Shown here piece after piece: positions 18,266 to 27,511 of a stretch of 64,000 nucleotides of DNA (within the stretch, counting starts at the first letter, position 1; every line of letters begins with the position of its first letter). The notes under the pieces are model-generated. The model made no database searches and had not been told where the DNA came from. It saw only the letters and a list, made by a program, of their open reading frames with translations. Source of the stretch: 2-12-FULL-35-23 sp965196985 (GTDB lineage: Bacteria > Pseudomonadota > Gammaproteobacteria > UBA12402); the NCBI GenBank assembly GCA_965196985.1, contig CBDALO010000233.1, forward strand, positions 89,754-153,753. Direction: 5' to 3'. A program made the position numbers and the translations under genes.

Positions 18266-18685
18266 AAAAATATCCTATTAACCTAATAAATTACGATAAT
18301 AATACACTAATAAAACGAATAATCAATAGATCAACAAACTAACTAATTAGCATATCAGTAAACTAAGAAAACAGGATATCAACAATAATATAACTTAATA
18401 ACCTAATAAATACATTATTAAAGTAATTAAGTGTCGTTTTAACTATCTGATTTATATATGTATTAATAAATTAGGGTGTTAACTAGTTTATATATTAATA
18501 AACTAATAAACTAATATGCTAAGATTCCAAACTTAACTAGAGTATAACTTTGAGATTTTACTTGTTAGTTTTGTTTTGGATCACTGACATACCCTGAACC
18601 TGTTGTATAAGTATGTTATTAAGAGAGCTTACCAAAACGAGCATATGATAAGCGTAAGAAAAGCCAATCAACTGAAAATCTTCTT
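18266..18685. repeat. AT-rich region with CTAATAAA-type repeats; candidate centromere or origin
   Basis: 420 bp without genes upstream of parA. CTAATAAA occurs at 18283, 18307, 18403 and 18503, with further ATTAATAAA/AACTAAT variants (18461-18515), all in the same orientation. Such clusters next to parA are typical of partition sites or iterons. Spacing is irregular, so the call is tentative. Confidence 0.5.
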
Positions 18686-19198
18686 TCAGCTCCTGCTCAT
18701 CTTATCTAAAGCCTCATAAAGCTCTCGATAACGCTTTTCACTCTCAGTTAGCCGATTAACCGCTTGCCGACTGGTCACTAAATCCTGATAAAGTCGCGCT
18801 AACACTTTTTTAAGCTGGTCAGGATCATCCGGTAAATTAGCAATGGCTTGCGGTAAGGGGAGGGCAGGCGCATCGGTTTTGAAAAAGTTCGGGGAGAGGG
18901 CGCGGATTTCAGCCTTAAGCTGCTCGATTTGCTCGGTGAGTGCAATAAAGCTCGTTTGTGTCGTGGCTAATGCGTCTTGCAAAACTTGGCGACGCGCTTG
19001 CGCGATCCGGCGTTGCGGTGCCCATTGATCAGGAAAGTCGTTGGCTTTCACTCTGACTAAGGAGTCAAATAAGTCTTTAAACTTGGCTTCCACTTGCAAT
19101 TCCAAACGAACAAGGTCTCGTTCTTGCTGCTTTTGCCGGTAAGTCCGCTGGGCGTCTCGATGGCGTTTTTTCTGTGTCGCTTCAGAAAATTGGCTCAT
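18686..19198 (-). CDS. Coiled-coil protein with bZIP-like N-terminus
   Basis: 170 aa from ATG at 19198 (MSQFSEATQKK); the frame opens at 19222. Residues 9-45 (KKRHRDAQRTYRQKQQERD) look like the basic region of eukaryotic AP-1/Yap-type bZIP factors, followed by heptad-like helices (ELQVEAKFKDLF, QTSFIALTEQIEQLKAEIRALS) and a C-terminal coil (LYQDLVTSRQAVNRLTESEKRYRELYEAL). No membrane segment or signal. The gene is richer in G+C than its neighbours, indicating separate acquisition. Could be a host-directed nuclear protein or simply a charged bacterial coiled coil; I cannot decide. Expression and secretion are unknown. Confidence 0.6.
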   Translation of the reverse strand: MSQFSEATQKKRHRDAQRTYRQKQQERDLVRLELQVEAKFKDLFDSLVRVKANDFPDQWAPQRRIAQARRQVLQDALATTQTSFIALTEQIEQLKAEIRALSPNFFKTDAPALPLPQAIANLPDDPDQLKKVLARLYQDLVTSRQAVNRLTESEKRYRELYEALDKMSRS

Positions 19199-19423
19199 AA
19201 AAATGATCTCGTCTAACCACAAAAAAGATGTTCCACAGGTTTCCCGACATTTCCCGCTTCTAACCGATTGAAAAATAAGCAGAAAATCCCGCTAAAAATC
19301 GGTAGTAAAAAAACGCTGTTCACCGGAGATTCATCACCGGAGATAATAGCAGGGTCAAACAGGTGCGGCAAGGGCTGGTTTTCGGCCGGAAAAATAGCCC
19401 CCCATAAGCACCCTTATAGGGTC
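19199..19423. terminator. Intergenic region with terminator hairpin of the ankyrin gene
   Basis: Mostly non-coding. Near 19398-19422 the stretch AGCCCCCCATAAGC-acc-CTTATAGGG forms a hairpin; on the minus strand it is followed by GGCTATTTTT, i.e. a terminator for the ankyrin gene. The core AAAATAGCCCCCCATAAGC recurs downstream of the LRR gene (43431-43450). Confidence 0.6.
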
Positions 19424-22408
19424 TTAACTATTTTTTGTGTATCGCACATAGTTTTGCCTACCTGTTGAGCATCTATTTCCATAGTTAGTGTTTGTATGAC
19501 CACGCTTGAAAAAAGTTGAGCTGTTGTTTGATTGGTGGGCGCCACTATTTAATTTTAACACTCTGTTATTAGGATTGGTGTATTGATTGTTTATCAATGG
19601 TTGCCTAGATTGATCAGGCCATGAAAAGGCTCGCCAGTTTTGTCGTGCAGAAAAACCACGTTTATTTTTTTTATCTGGATCTGCGCCTTTCGATAAAAGA
19701 ATGGTGCAAATACTAGAAAACAAAGTAGTAGTATTTCTTCTTTGCTTAGCTGAATTTGCTGCAGCATTTAATGGAGTAAAGCCATGATTATTTATTTGTT
19801 CTAAAAAAGCATTAAATTGAGAGCTGTCCTTGCCGCCAAAGGCGGTGTCGGCCGCCGCGATTAAGTCTTTCACCACCTCGAGGTGACCTTCTTTCGAAGC
19901 AGTATTCAAGGGGGAGAACTGATCTTTATCTTTATGAGTCAGAAACGCGCGAAAGCCGTCAGTGTTCTTGCCGCCAAAGGCGGTGTCGGCCGCCGCGATT
20001 AAGTCTTTCACCACCTCGAGGTGACCTTCTTTCGAAGCAGTATTCAAGGGGGAGAACTGATCTTTATTCGGTTGAGTCAGAAACGCGCGAAAGCCGTCAG
20101 TGTTCTTGCCGCCAAAGGCGGTGCCGGCCGCCGCGATTAAGTCTTTCACCACCTTGAGGTGACCTTCTTTCGAAGCAGTATTCAAGGGGGGGAACTGATC
20201 TTTATTCGGTTGAGTCAGAAACGCGCGAAAGCCGTCAGTGTTCTTGCCGCCAAAGGCGGTGTCGGCCGCCGCGATTAAGTCTTTCACCACCTTGAGGTGA
20301 CCTTCTTTCGAAGCAGTATTCAAGGGGGAGAACTGATCTTTATTCGGTTGAGTCAGAAACGCGCGAAAGCCGTCAGTGTTCTTGCCGCCAAAGGCGGTGT
20401 CGGCCGCCGCGATTAAGTCTTTCACCACCTCGAGGTGACCTTCTTTCGAAGCAGAATTCAAGGGGGAGAACTGATCTTTATTCGGTTGAGTCAGAAACGC
20501 GCGAAAGCCGTCAGTGTTCTTGCCGCCAAAGGCGGTGTCGGCCGCCGCGATTAAGTCTTTCACCACCTTGAGGTGACCTTCTTTCGAAGCAGTATTCAAG
20601 GGGGAGAACTGATCTTTATTCGGTTGAGTCAGAAACGCGCGAAAGCCGTCAGTGTTCTTGCCGCCAAAGGCGGTGTCGGCCGCCGCGATTAAGTCTTTCA
20701 CCACCTCGAGGTGACCTTCTTTCGAAGCAGTATTCAAGGGGGAGAACTGATCTTTATTCGGTTGAGTCAGAAACGCGCGAAAGCCGTCAGTGTTCTTGCC
20801 GCCAAAGGCGGTGTCGGCCGCCGCGATTAAGTCTTTCACCACCTCGAGGTGACCCGCACAAGCAGCAGAATTCAAGGGGGAGAACTGATCTTTATTCGGT
20901 TGAGTCAGAAACGCGCGAAAGCCGTCAGTGTTTTTGCCGCCAAAGGCGGTGTCGGCCGCCGCGATTAAGTCTTTCACCACCTCGAGGTGACCTTCTTTCG
21001 AAGCAGTATTCAAGGGGGAGAACTGATCTTTATCTTTATGAGTTAGAAACGCGCGAAAGCCGTCAGTGTTCTTGCCGCCAAAGGCGGTGTCGGCCGCCGC
21101 GATTAAGTCTTTCACCACCTCGAGGTGACCTTCTTTCGAAGCAGAATTCAAGGGGGAGAACTGATCTTTATTCGGTTGAGTCAGAAACGCGCGAAAGCCG
21201 TCAGTGTTTTTGCCGCCAAAGGCGGTGTCGGCCGCCGCGATTAAGTCTTTCACCACCTTGAGGTGACCTTCTTTCGAAGCAGTATTCAAGGGGGAGAACT
21301 GATCTTTATTCGGTTGAGTCAGAAACGCGCGAAAGCCGTCAGTGTTCTTGCCGCCAAAGGCGGTGTCGGCCGCCGCGATTAAGTCTTTCACCACCTCGAG
21401 GTGACCTTCTTTCGAAGCAGTATTCAAGGGGGAGAACTGATCTTTATTCGGTTGAGTCAGAAACGCGCGAAAGCCGTCAGTGTTCTTGCCGCCAAAGGCG
21501 ATGTCGGCCGCCGCGATTAAGTCTTTCACCACCTCGAGGTGACCCGCACAAGCAGCAGAATTCAAGGGGGAGAACTGATCTTTATTCGGTTGAGTCAGAA
21601 ACGCGCGAAAGCCGTCAGTGTTTTTGCCGCCAAAGGCGGTGTCGGCCGCCGCGATTAAGTCTTTCACCACCTCGAGGTGACCTTCTTTCGAAGCAGTATT
21701 CAAGGGGGAGAACTGATCTTTATTCGGTTGAGTCAGAAACGCGCGAAAGCCGTCAGTGTTCTTGCCGCCAAAGGCGGTGTCGGCCGCCGCGATTAAGTCT
21801 TTCACCACCTCGAGGTGACCTTCTTTCGAAGCAGAATTCAAGGGGGAGAACTGATCTTTATTCGGTTGAGTCAGAAACGCGCGAAAGCCGTCAGTGTTCT
21901 TGCCGCCAAAGGCGGTGTCGGCCGCCGCGATTAAGTCTTTCACCACCTTGAGGTGACCTTCTTTCGAAGCAGTATTCAAGGGGGAGAACTGATCTTTATT
22001 CGGTTGAGTCAGAAACGCGCGAAAGCCGTCAGTGTTCTTGCCGCCAAAGGCGGTGTCTAATTTTTGCAATGCAATGTTAATGATTTGACCGTTACCATAT
22101 TTTGCGAGAGAGGTTAAAAAAGTCCACCTTTCTTTTTCATCAAGCCATAAATGTGGTGTGTCCTTCTCCTTCACTAGGAAATGTTTGTTATTTATTAGTA
22201 TGATGAGGGTTTGATCAAGACTGGGAGTTTTTTTCATCCTGTGCACAAAAACATACACGCTTTCTTGTAAAAACAAACTTGCTTCAAGTGCATTATTTTG
22301 AAAGTGGCTAACTATCTGTTCATCAGTAATCTGTTGTAATAATATTTGCTTGCGTAATGTGCTTATTGCTTCATCGTTGCGCGAACTTCTTAAGTGATAA
22401 CTAGGCAT
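19424..22408 (-). CDS. Ankyrin-repeat protein with 16 near-identical units, effector-like
   Basis: 994 aa. A unique N-terminal part (residues 1-117, mostly helical, FLQESVYVFVHRMKK) is followed by 16 tandem 46-residue units (residues 118-853) of the type DTAFGGKNTDGFRAFL-...-SPLNTASKEGHLKVV-KDLIAAA, in which the SPLNTASKEGHLEVVKDLIAA core is an ankyrin motif. A degenerate seventeenth unit (DSSQFNAFLEQINNHGFTPLNAAANSA) and a polar tail rich in Asn, Ser and Arg complete it. No signal peptide or membrane segment. Repeat identity at DNA level shows recent amplification. Ankyrin proteins of this sort are commonly secreted effectors in intracellular bacteria; that is inference. Own terminator downstream. 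Confidence 0.88.
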   Translation of the reverse strand: MPSYHLRSSRNDEAISTLRKQILLQQITDEQIVSHFQNNALEASLFLQESVYVFVHRMKKTPSLDQTLIILINNKHFLVKEKDTPHLWLDEKERWTFLTSLAKYGNGQIINIALQKLDTAFGGKNTDGFRAFLTQPNKDQFSPLNTASKEGHLKVVKDLIAAADTAFGGKNTDGFRAFLTQPNKDQFSPLNSASKEGHLEVVKDLIAAADTAFGGKNTDGFRAFLTQPNKDQFSPLNTASKEGHLEVVKDLIAAADTAFGGKNTDGFRAFLTQPNKDQFSPLNSAACAGHLEVVKDLIAAADIAFGGKNTDGFRAFLTQPNKDQFSPLNTASKEGHLEVVKDLIAAADTAFGGKNTDGFRAFLTQPNKDQFSPLNTASKEGHLKVVKDLIAAADTAFGGKNTDGFRAFLTQPNKDQFSPLNSASKEGHLEVVKDLIAAADTAFGGKNTDGFRAFLTHKDKDQFSPLNTASKEGHLEVVKDLIAAADTAFGGKNTDGFRAFLTQPNKDQFSPLNSAACAGHLEVVKDLIAAADTAFGGKNTDGFRAFLTQPNKDQFSPLNTASKEGHLEVVKDLIAAADTAFGGKNTDGFRAFLTQPNKDQFSPLNTASKEGHLKVVKDLIAAADTAFGGKNTDGFRAFLTQPNKDQFSPLNSASKEGHLEVVKDLIAAADTAFGGKNTDGFRAFLTQPNKDQFSPLNTASKEGHLKVVKDLIAAADTAFGGKNTDGFRAFLTQPNKDQFPPLNTASKEGHLKVVKDLIAAAGTAFGGKNTDGFRAFLTQPNKDQFSPLNTASKEGHLEVVKDLIAAADTAFGGKNTDGFRAFLTHKDKDQFSPLNTASKEGHLEVVKDLIAAADTAFGGKDSSQFNAFLEQINNHGFTPLNAAANSAKQRRNTTTLFSSICTILLSKGADPDKKNKRGFSARQNWRAFSWPDQSRQPLINNQYTNPNNRVLKLNSGAHQSNNSSTFFKRGHTNTNYGNRCSTGRQNYVRYTKNS
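19850..22057 (-). repeat. 138-bp tandem coding repeats (16 units)
   Basis: In-frame array inside the ankyrin gene. Variation is confined to a few positions (LNT/LNS, SKEG/ACAG, LK/LE, TQPNKD/THKDKD). Units 2-6 and 7-11 show the same order of variants, pointing to a five-unit higher-order period of 690 bp. Confidence 0.92.
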
Positions 22409-22540
22409 GTGGTTTAATATATAAAATTATTTTCTAAAGTAGATATTCGAATATAATAAAGGATAAAAATTAACAGATTATTTAGTTATTATTCAGGCTA
22501 CTACAGAATATACCGATGGCATTGCCTTAAAGTAGCGGTA

Positions 22541-22575
22541 AATACCCGTGATAACCACAAATTATCACGGGTATT
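22541..22575. terminator. Terminator hairpin
   Basis: Perfect 14-bp stem AATACCCGTGATAA with a 7-base loop CCACAAA. Lies downstream of the 22621-22827 gene and upstream of the ankyrin gene start, so it probably ends the former transcript. The surrounding 22409-22620 is otherwise without genes. Confidence 0.75.
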
Positions 22576-22620
22576 GCGTCTTAAAAGAGCGCATATATAA
22601 AAGTAGTGTCACAGGTAGCT

Positions 22621-22827
22621 TTAGTGTTTGGTATCTGATTTTGGGGTTACAACTTTATTGAGTGTAAACTCTTCATCGGCAGCTTTTGATAAAAACTCTT
22701 CGGAATTATTTTCTCCAGATAACGTAAAGCGGAAATACTCTGTCTGACCACTAAAGTCCATTTTAGTGACGCAAATTAACCCCTGGCTGATTTTTGGTAG
22801 ATAAAAAAAGAGACCATGATAGCCCAT
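22621..22827 (-). CDS. Small hypothetical protein
   Basis: 68 aa, MGYHGLFFYLPKISQGLICVTKMDF ... no family recognised. Compact, with a polar C-terminus (KKVVTPKSDTKH-like). An IS5-type terminus (AGACCTTCTGCG) starts four bases upstream of the ATG, so the gene may be the 3' part of a longer one cut by that insertion, or the IS inserted in its leader. A strong hairpin follows. Real coding status is uncertain. Confidence 0.4.
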   Translation of the reverse strand: MGYHGLFFYLPKISQGLICVTKMDFSGQTEYFRFTLSGENNSEEFLSKAADEEFTLNKVVTPKSDTKH

Positions 22828-22831
22828 AAGT

Positions 22832-22843
22832 AGACCTTCTGCG
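22832..22843. other. 12-bp IS5-type terminus relic
   Basis: AGACCTTCTGCG equals the terminus of the IS5-type element at 40486-43331. The rest of that element is gone; the ISL3 end begins in the same place, so the ISL3 element seems to have joined or deleted into it. Confidence 0.6.
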
Positions 22844-22942
22844 GCTCTATGAGGTTTCCCGTGGTGCGTTTTACCCTATATTTATAGAGTAAAGCTCATA
22901 TCCATTAATATCAATATACAGTCTTTTGAATAGTGTTTTTGG

Positions 22943-24329
22943 GGGTGCTGCCTCTATATAATGTAGGCTATATTACTGCTGGCACGCCAAAATCATTAAC
23001 CTTCTCCCAAAACTGATCCCATCTTCCTTTAGTCTTTACTAGTGTTCTCAAGCATAAAACAATTTTCATTCCCTTGTCTTTCCAGCGCATTCCTGATCCG
23101 CCTAATCTTTGTTTAACAATTGTTTTACATGCTGCTTCAGTGACGCCAGAGCCAATTGGTGCATTCTGCTTAATCAAATTATGATACGACATTCGCTTTT
23201 CTTTAATATTATTTTCAAAATACGTAATTGTTCCTTCTAGCTTTTCTCTAAGCGATTTATTCAGTTTTTTATTTACATGCTCTTTAAGCTCAGCAAGTAT
23301 TCTACCTGCCGCACCTTTCTTGTGCTTTAAATCATGACATCGCTCTTCAAGCCAAACATCACGCTCATCTCTTTCAGATTTTTTGGTAAATATTGCCCTT
23401 GATGCTTCGCCGAGATATTCAGTTGCATGCCAAAAATCTAAAATTTGCGTATCAGTATGTTTTTTTAGAAATGGCCAATTATTTTTTGCTCCATCAGCAA
23501 CGCCAATTGTTTTAGCATCAGGGTAATATTTTTTTTTCAGCTTTATTTCCTTTTCAAGCCTATTAAAGAATTCATCTTTTCCATATTCTGGTGATGCTGC
23601 AACGTAGGTTGTGTGCAGGCGTTCACCATGCTTATCATACATGGAAATAGTTCCAACCATGCTCTCTCTATAACCATCATCAACGGTGAGGACATATGCA
23701 CCATCTAAGCTAATGCTTAGCATCTCAACGCCTGCATCAAGCTTTGGCTCTTCATATTCCCACTCAGCCTCTTTGGCTTGTGCAATACCGCCAACAAAAT
23801 CAGTTGCCCGTTGCAAGTATGAATGTGAGATTTTACGGTTATGATTGACCTTGAGATCATCAATAACACTAGGAGCAGGTAAGTTTGAGTATTTATGTGA
23901 GATTATTTTTGCAAATCGCGGTGTTGATCCTTGGATAATTCTAGCCTTATCTTCTAAAGGACAAAAGATCTTACCGCCTTTAGAGGTTTGATAAACATAA
24001 CGCTTAACTCGAGCAACTCCATAAGGCGTTTGGTAATTTGCTTCATCTCTACTTCGTGCTGTTAGCTTTATTTTTCCAACATGGATAGGAGAGCCATCTG
24101 CATCAAACTTACTTAAAGCTTTTTCAGTGGCTAATGTTCCAACCTCATTAAGCCCATCAAGAATTGCGTCCTCACATTCAAGCATGGATCCTTTTAGTGG
24201 AAGCTTGAGTTCAATAGTTAATTCATTATTTTCATCAGAGATAATTCTAGCTGACATCCAAACACCATCCTTCATCATGTTAAAGTGTATATTATGCTAT
24301 ATATTCTACATTATATAAAGGCAGCACCC
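22943..24329 (-). mobile_element. ISKra4-type element, copy 3 (second sequence type)
   Basis: 1387 bp with 8-bp target duplication GTTTTTGG (22935-22942, 24330-24337). Belongs to the type with CTCTATATAATGTAG at the left end and ATG start in the transposase. Confidence 0.94.
22968..24278 (-). CDS. ISKra4-type transposase, second type
   Basis: 436 aa, starting MMKDGVWMSARIISDENNEL from ATG. Same catalytic Asp-Asp-Glu positions as the other copies. Distinguishing residues shared only with the copy at 30048-31358: SARII, GVEML, HGERLH, ASRAIF, EHVNKKL, VPAVI. Intact. Confidence 0.93.
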   Translation of the reverse strand: MMKDGVWMSARIISDENNELTIELKLPLKGSMLECEDAILDGLNEVGTLATEKALSKFDADGSPIHVGKIKLTARSRDEANYQTPYGVARVKRYVYQTSKGGKIFCPLEDKARIIQGSTPRFAKIISHKYSNLPAPSVIDDLKVNHNRKISHSYLQRATDFVGGIAQAKEAEWEYEEPKLDAGVEMLSISLDGAYVLTVDDGYRESMVGTISMYDKHGERLHTTYVAASPEYGKDEFFNRLEKEIKLKKKYYPDAKTIGVADGAKNNWPFLKKHTDTQILDFWHATEYLGEASRAIFTKKSERDERDVWLEERCHDLKHKKGAAGRILAELKEHVNKKLNKSLREKLEGTITYFENNIKEKRMSYHNLIKQNAPIGSGVTEAACKTIVKQRLGGSGMRWKDKGMKIVLCLRTLVKTKGRWDQFWEKVNDFGVPAVI

Positions 24330-25979
24330 GTTTTTGGGTCAAAAATCCCATAGCATCTACGCTTCAAAACTTTAATCTTATTATTAAATCCTTCAACAAA
24401 CCCACTATTCTTTCCCTCTGAAAAATAATTACAGATTTCCACTTTGAAGGCTTTAAGAGTTTTTATGAATTTTTTAAAGCAATTAATCTTTTTACTTTGA
24501 ACCTCCTGAATCCAGGCATCAATACTTTTAGTACCAGATTTTATTGATTGCTCCTTATTAAAAATGCTCGTTAGCTTTCTTACCATTCGGTATGACTCTG
24601 TTAACTCAAAGGAGTAGGAGAATAATGTATTCAGCTTTTCATTTTCTTCTTTGGTAAAAAACTCTTTATGTCCCCTGAGCAGATTAGTTAGGTTTTTAAC
24701 TTTATCATACTCATGAGGAGGTAGCTCCTTTTTTAAATCGGCTAGCACCTTTTGACGCATCTTGTCTAATGCTCGCCGATACAGTTTAGCAACATGATAA
24801 CGGTCAACAATAACCTGCATTGGAGTAAAAACCTCTCTGGCAGCGTTAACATAACCCTTATACATGTCAGTACAAACTGACACAACTGTCTTTCTAAGCT
24901 TTATAGGAATCGAAAGCAGAAAATGCTTTATATCACGCTTTTTTCGACCTTTAATGATTGAAAGTATTCTAACTTTACCATTAATCCTGGCTGTAATAAT
25001 TGTCATATAGGCGCCTTTTCCTTTTTCTAAACTAATCTCATCAATCCCTAAATCACCTAGAAATTTAAATTGCGACCAATTAATCTTAGGTGAGATATGG
25101 CGATTAATTATTCCTTCGATCTTCTTCTCTGTTGTGTCATTTTTCAATGCTACATCTTTTACTGTGCTGTTAACTAATTCGCGCAGTAAATATAATTCTA
25201 GTTCATAACTAAATTGACTATCACTTGAATGAAAATCCGGTGTTGCAGTAGTCGTTGGGCAATGGCAGCCATGTTCAAAACAGATATATCGCTTAGGCTG
25301 ATAAATTAGATAGGTCTGCTTGTTCATAATAGGAAGATGCCTAACCTTGCGTTCTTTGTCGTAACCGTGAAAACGTGCGGTTTCTTTACCGCAAATATGA
25401 CAACCAACGGATGTTTCTTCTGTCTGCCCGTAAATAAAAATTGCTGTATCAGTTTCTTCAACTTTATCGATACGGAAGAAGGGAATATTAAACTGGATGT
25501 CAATGGTCGGCATGGGTAATGTCCTTATTATGAGCTAAAATGGAGAGAAAATTCTATACCTGAATAATTTGGAAAGGAAGGCTTTATGCTATTAATAAAG
25601 GATAAACTCAACCACGGGAATTATCATAGAGCCTATGTTTTTTTAGAAATGGCCAATTATTTTTTGCTCCATCAGCAACGCCAATTGTTTTAGCATCAGG
25701 GTAATATTTCTTTTTCAGCTTTATTTCCTTTTCAAGCCTATTAAAGAATTCATCTTTTCCATATTCTGGTGATGCTGCAACGTAGGTTGTGTGCAGGCGT
25801 GCACCATGCTTATCATACATGGAAATAGTTCCAACCATGCTCTCTCTATAACCATCATCAACGGTGAGAACATATGCACCATCTAAGCTAATACTTAGCA
25901 TCTCAATGCCTGCATCAAGCTTTGGCTCTTCATATTCCCACTCAGCCTCTTTGGCTTGTGCAATACCGCCAACAAAATC

Positions 25980-27511
25980 GATAGAGCGTTATTTTGTCTG
26001 TAAAAACCAACTTCAGTACTTAGAAAAACCTTTAAAATTCTAAATGGCACTCTATTGTACCTGTCTCATCGCATAATATCTTAAATTAATTATGCTAATC
26101 AATCTAAAAAATTATTTATACCTCAAATTTTTCTCCTCTCAAAATAAATTATTAACTTTTAGGTAATAGCAAGTATATCTCGTTAATAAGAACAAGAATG
26201 ATCTATCCTAAAACCCTATGAAGCCTTATTATTCACTTCAACTTAAGTATCTAGGTGATCCGCTCCACTGGTCATCAATTTCCACTAAAACAGCTGATAC
26301 GAGCCTTAGGCACGATTCAGTATTAGGGAAAATTCCAACTGTATGCGTCCTTCTTTTTACCTCTCTGTTTACGCGCTCAGCTATGTTACTGGTTCTTAAT
26401 CTTTTTTGATGCGGCCTGTCAAAGTTCATCACTACTAAGCCCTCCGGTATATTCACTTCCAACCAAGAAGAAAGCTCTGGTGCTGTTTGCTGATATTTAT
26501 CTACCGCCATAGCCAATAGTCTTTCCGACTCATGAATGTTTGAGGCATTAAATATAGCTGTAATCTCCTCAGCTACTGGTTCCTTCATTGAGCGCTTTGG
26601 TATGTGAGCCTGAGCATTTTGCTGCAAATGAAATTGGCAGCGTTGCCAAGGAACACTGGGGAACACAGCTCTTCTAGCGGCTTTTAGGCCAGTATGAGCG
26701 TCGCTAGTAATCAACTCAATACCATGTATACCTCGCTCAACCAACTGCTGAAGAAAATCACGCCAATGTACCTCAGCCTCTGATAACGCAACAGAAACAC
26801 CTAGCACTGTTCTCTTGCCGGTTGATTCATCAAAGCCATAGGCTATCAATACCGCACAGTCTTGTACTGTGCCGCTAGTGCGCACCTTCTCATAACGTGC
26901 ATCTAGCCAAAGATATTTTATCTTTCCTAACGGCTTATTTCGCCATTTCTTTAAATCTTCATCCAACAATTTAGCGCAACGGCTTACCTCTGTGCTTGAA
27001 ATATCTGTTCCACAGAGTTGCTTTAGCACCTTTTCAACTTTGCGCGTGGAAACCCCATGCACATACATTTCAGCGACAGCCAGCTTAAGTGCTCTATCAG
27101 AGCGTACACCTCGCTCTAAGACTGATGGATAGAAGGCTTCATTGGAGTCTCTAACCTGCGGTATCTGTAGCTCAAGCTGACCTTGACCTGTGTTAATTAA
27201 CCTTGGTTTAAAGCCGTTCGCATATCCGTTTCTATCGCCAGTTCGCTCATAAGGACTGGCATTTAAATGGCGCTCCCTTTCTATTAACATAGCCTCATTC
27301 ATCAACCTGGAGACAAGCTTAGGTAAAGCTTCAAACCCCTCCATCGCTAAAACGTGTATGGCTTCTTCGATTAAGTTCTCATTTTTATAGCAGCTCATTG
27401 TCATTCCTCTTTTTTGGTTAAGTTTACCTTAAAAGGAATTTCTAATCTGACTGAGTCGCCTGCTTATTTTCAGCAAGTCAATGGAATTTACAGAAAGGAT
27501 GGCGCACTAGC
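25980..27511 (-). mobile_element. IS256 family element, copy 3, complete
   Basis: 1532 bp, target duplication ACAAAATC (25972-25979, 27512-27519), inserted in ISKra4 copy 4. Confidence 0.95.
26238..27404 (-). CDS. IS256 family transposase
   Basis: 388 aa, intact, same DDE residues as the copy at 5308-6474 (LWLDARYEK, TSDAHTG, NIAERVNRE). Carries the common Val in KVEKVLK. Leader and 3' non-coding tail of the element are complete, so this copy could be mobile. Confidence 0.95.
   Translation of the reverse strand: MTMSCYKNENLIEEAIHVLAMEGFEALPKLVSRLMNEAMLIERERHLNASPYERTGDRNGYANGFKPRLINTGQGQLELQIPQVRDSNEAFYPSVLERGVRSDRALKLAVAEMYVHGVSTRKVEKVLKQLCGTDISSTEVSRCAKLLDEDLKKWRNKPLGKIKYLWLDARYEKVRTSGTVQDCAVLIAYGFDESTGKRTVLGVSVALSEAEVHWRDFLQQLVERGIHGIELITSDAHTGLKAARRAVFPSVPWQRCQFHLQQNAQAHIPKRSMKEPVAEEITAIFNASNIHESERLLAMAVDKYQQTAPELSSWLEVNIPEGLVVMNFDRPHQKRLRTSNIAERVNREVKRRTHTVGIFPNTESCLRLVSAVLVEIDDQWSGSPRYLS

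Larger units (their letters stand above)
22871..25513 (-). pseudogene. ISL3 family transposase, split
   Basis: Starts at 25513 (MPTIDIQFNIPFFRI) with AAGGA upstream. N-terminal zinc finger (GCHICGKE ... CFEHGCHC), then catalytic Asp in GDLGIDEISLEKG, Asp in VCTDMYKGYV and Glu in SGFVEGFNNKIKVLKRRCYGIF. An ISKra4-type element interrupts it after GIFDPK, duplicating GTTTTTGG; beyond it the same frame continues TLFKRLYIDINGYELYSINIG to the stop at 22871. Removing the insert would give a normal-length ISL3 transposase of about 420 aa. The truncated form keeps the DDE core, lacking only the C-terminal tail. Confidence 0.9.
22843..25633 (-). mobile_element. ISL3 family element, interrupted
   Basis: Termini GGCTCTATGA...TTCCCGTGGT at both ends (22843 and, reversed, 25633). 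Flanks do not match: left is the IS5 relic, right is inside an ISKra4 copy, so an adjacent deletion has occurred. Carries an ISKra4-type insertion at 22943-24329. Confidence 0.85.

Noticed and set aside
19268..19468. 66-codon ORF upstream of the bZIP-like gene
   Set aside because: Overlaps the terminator hairpin and the 3' end of the ankyrin gene; no start signal or homology.
19850..22057. Regular 138-bp repeats considered as a CRISPR-like array
   Set aside because: They are contiguous, in frame, without spacers, and encode ankyrin units.
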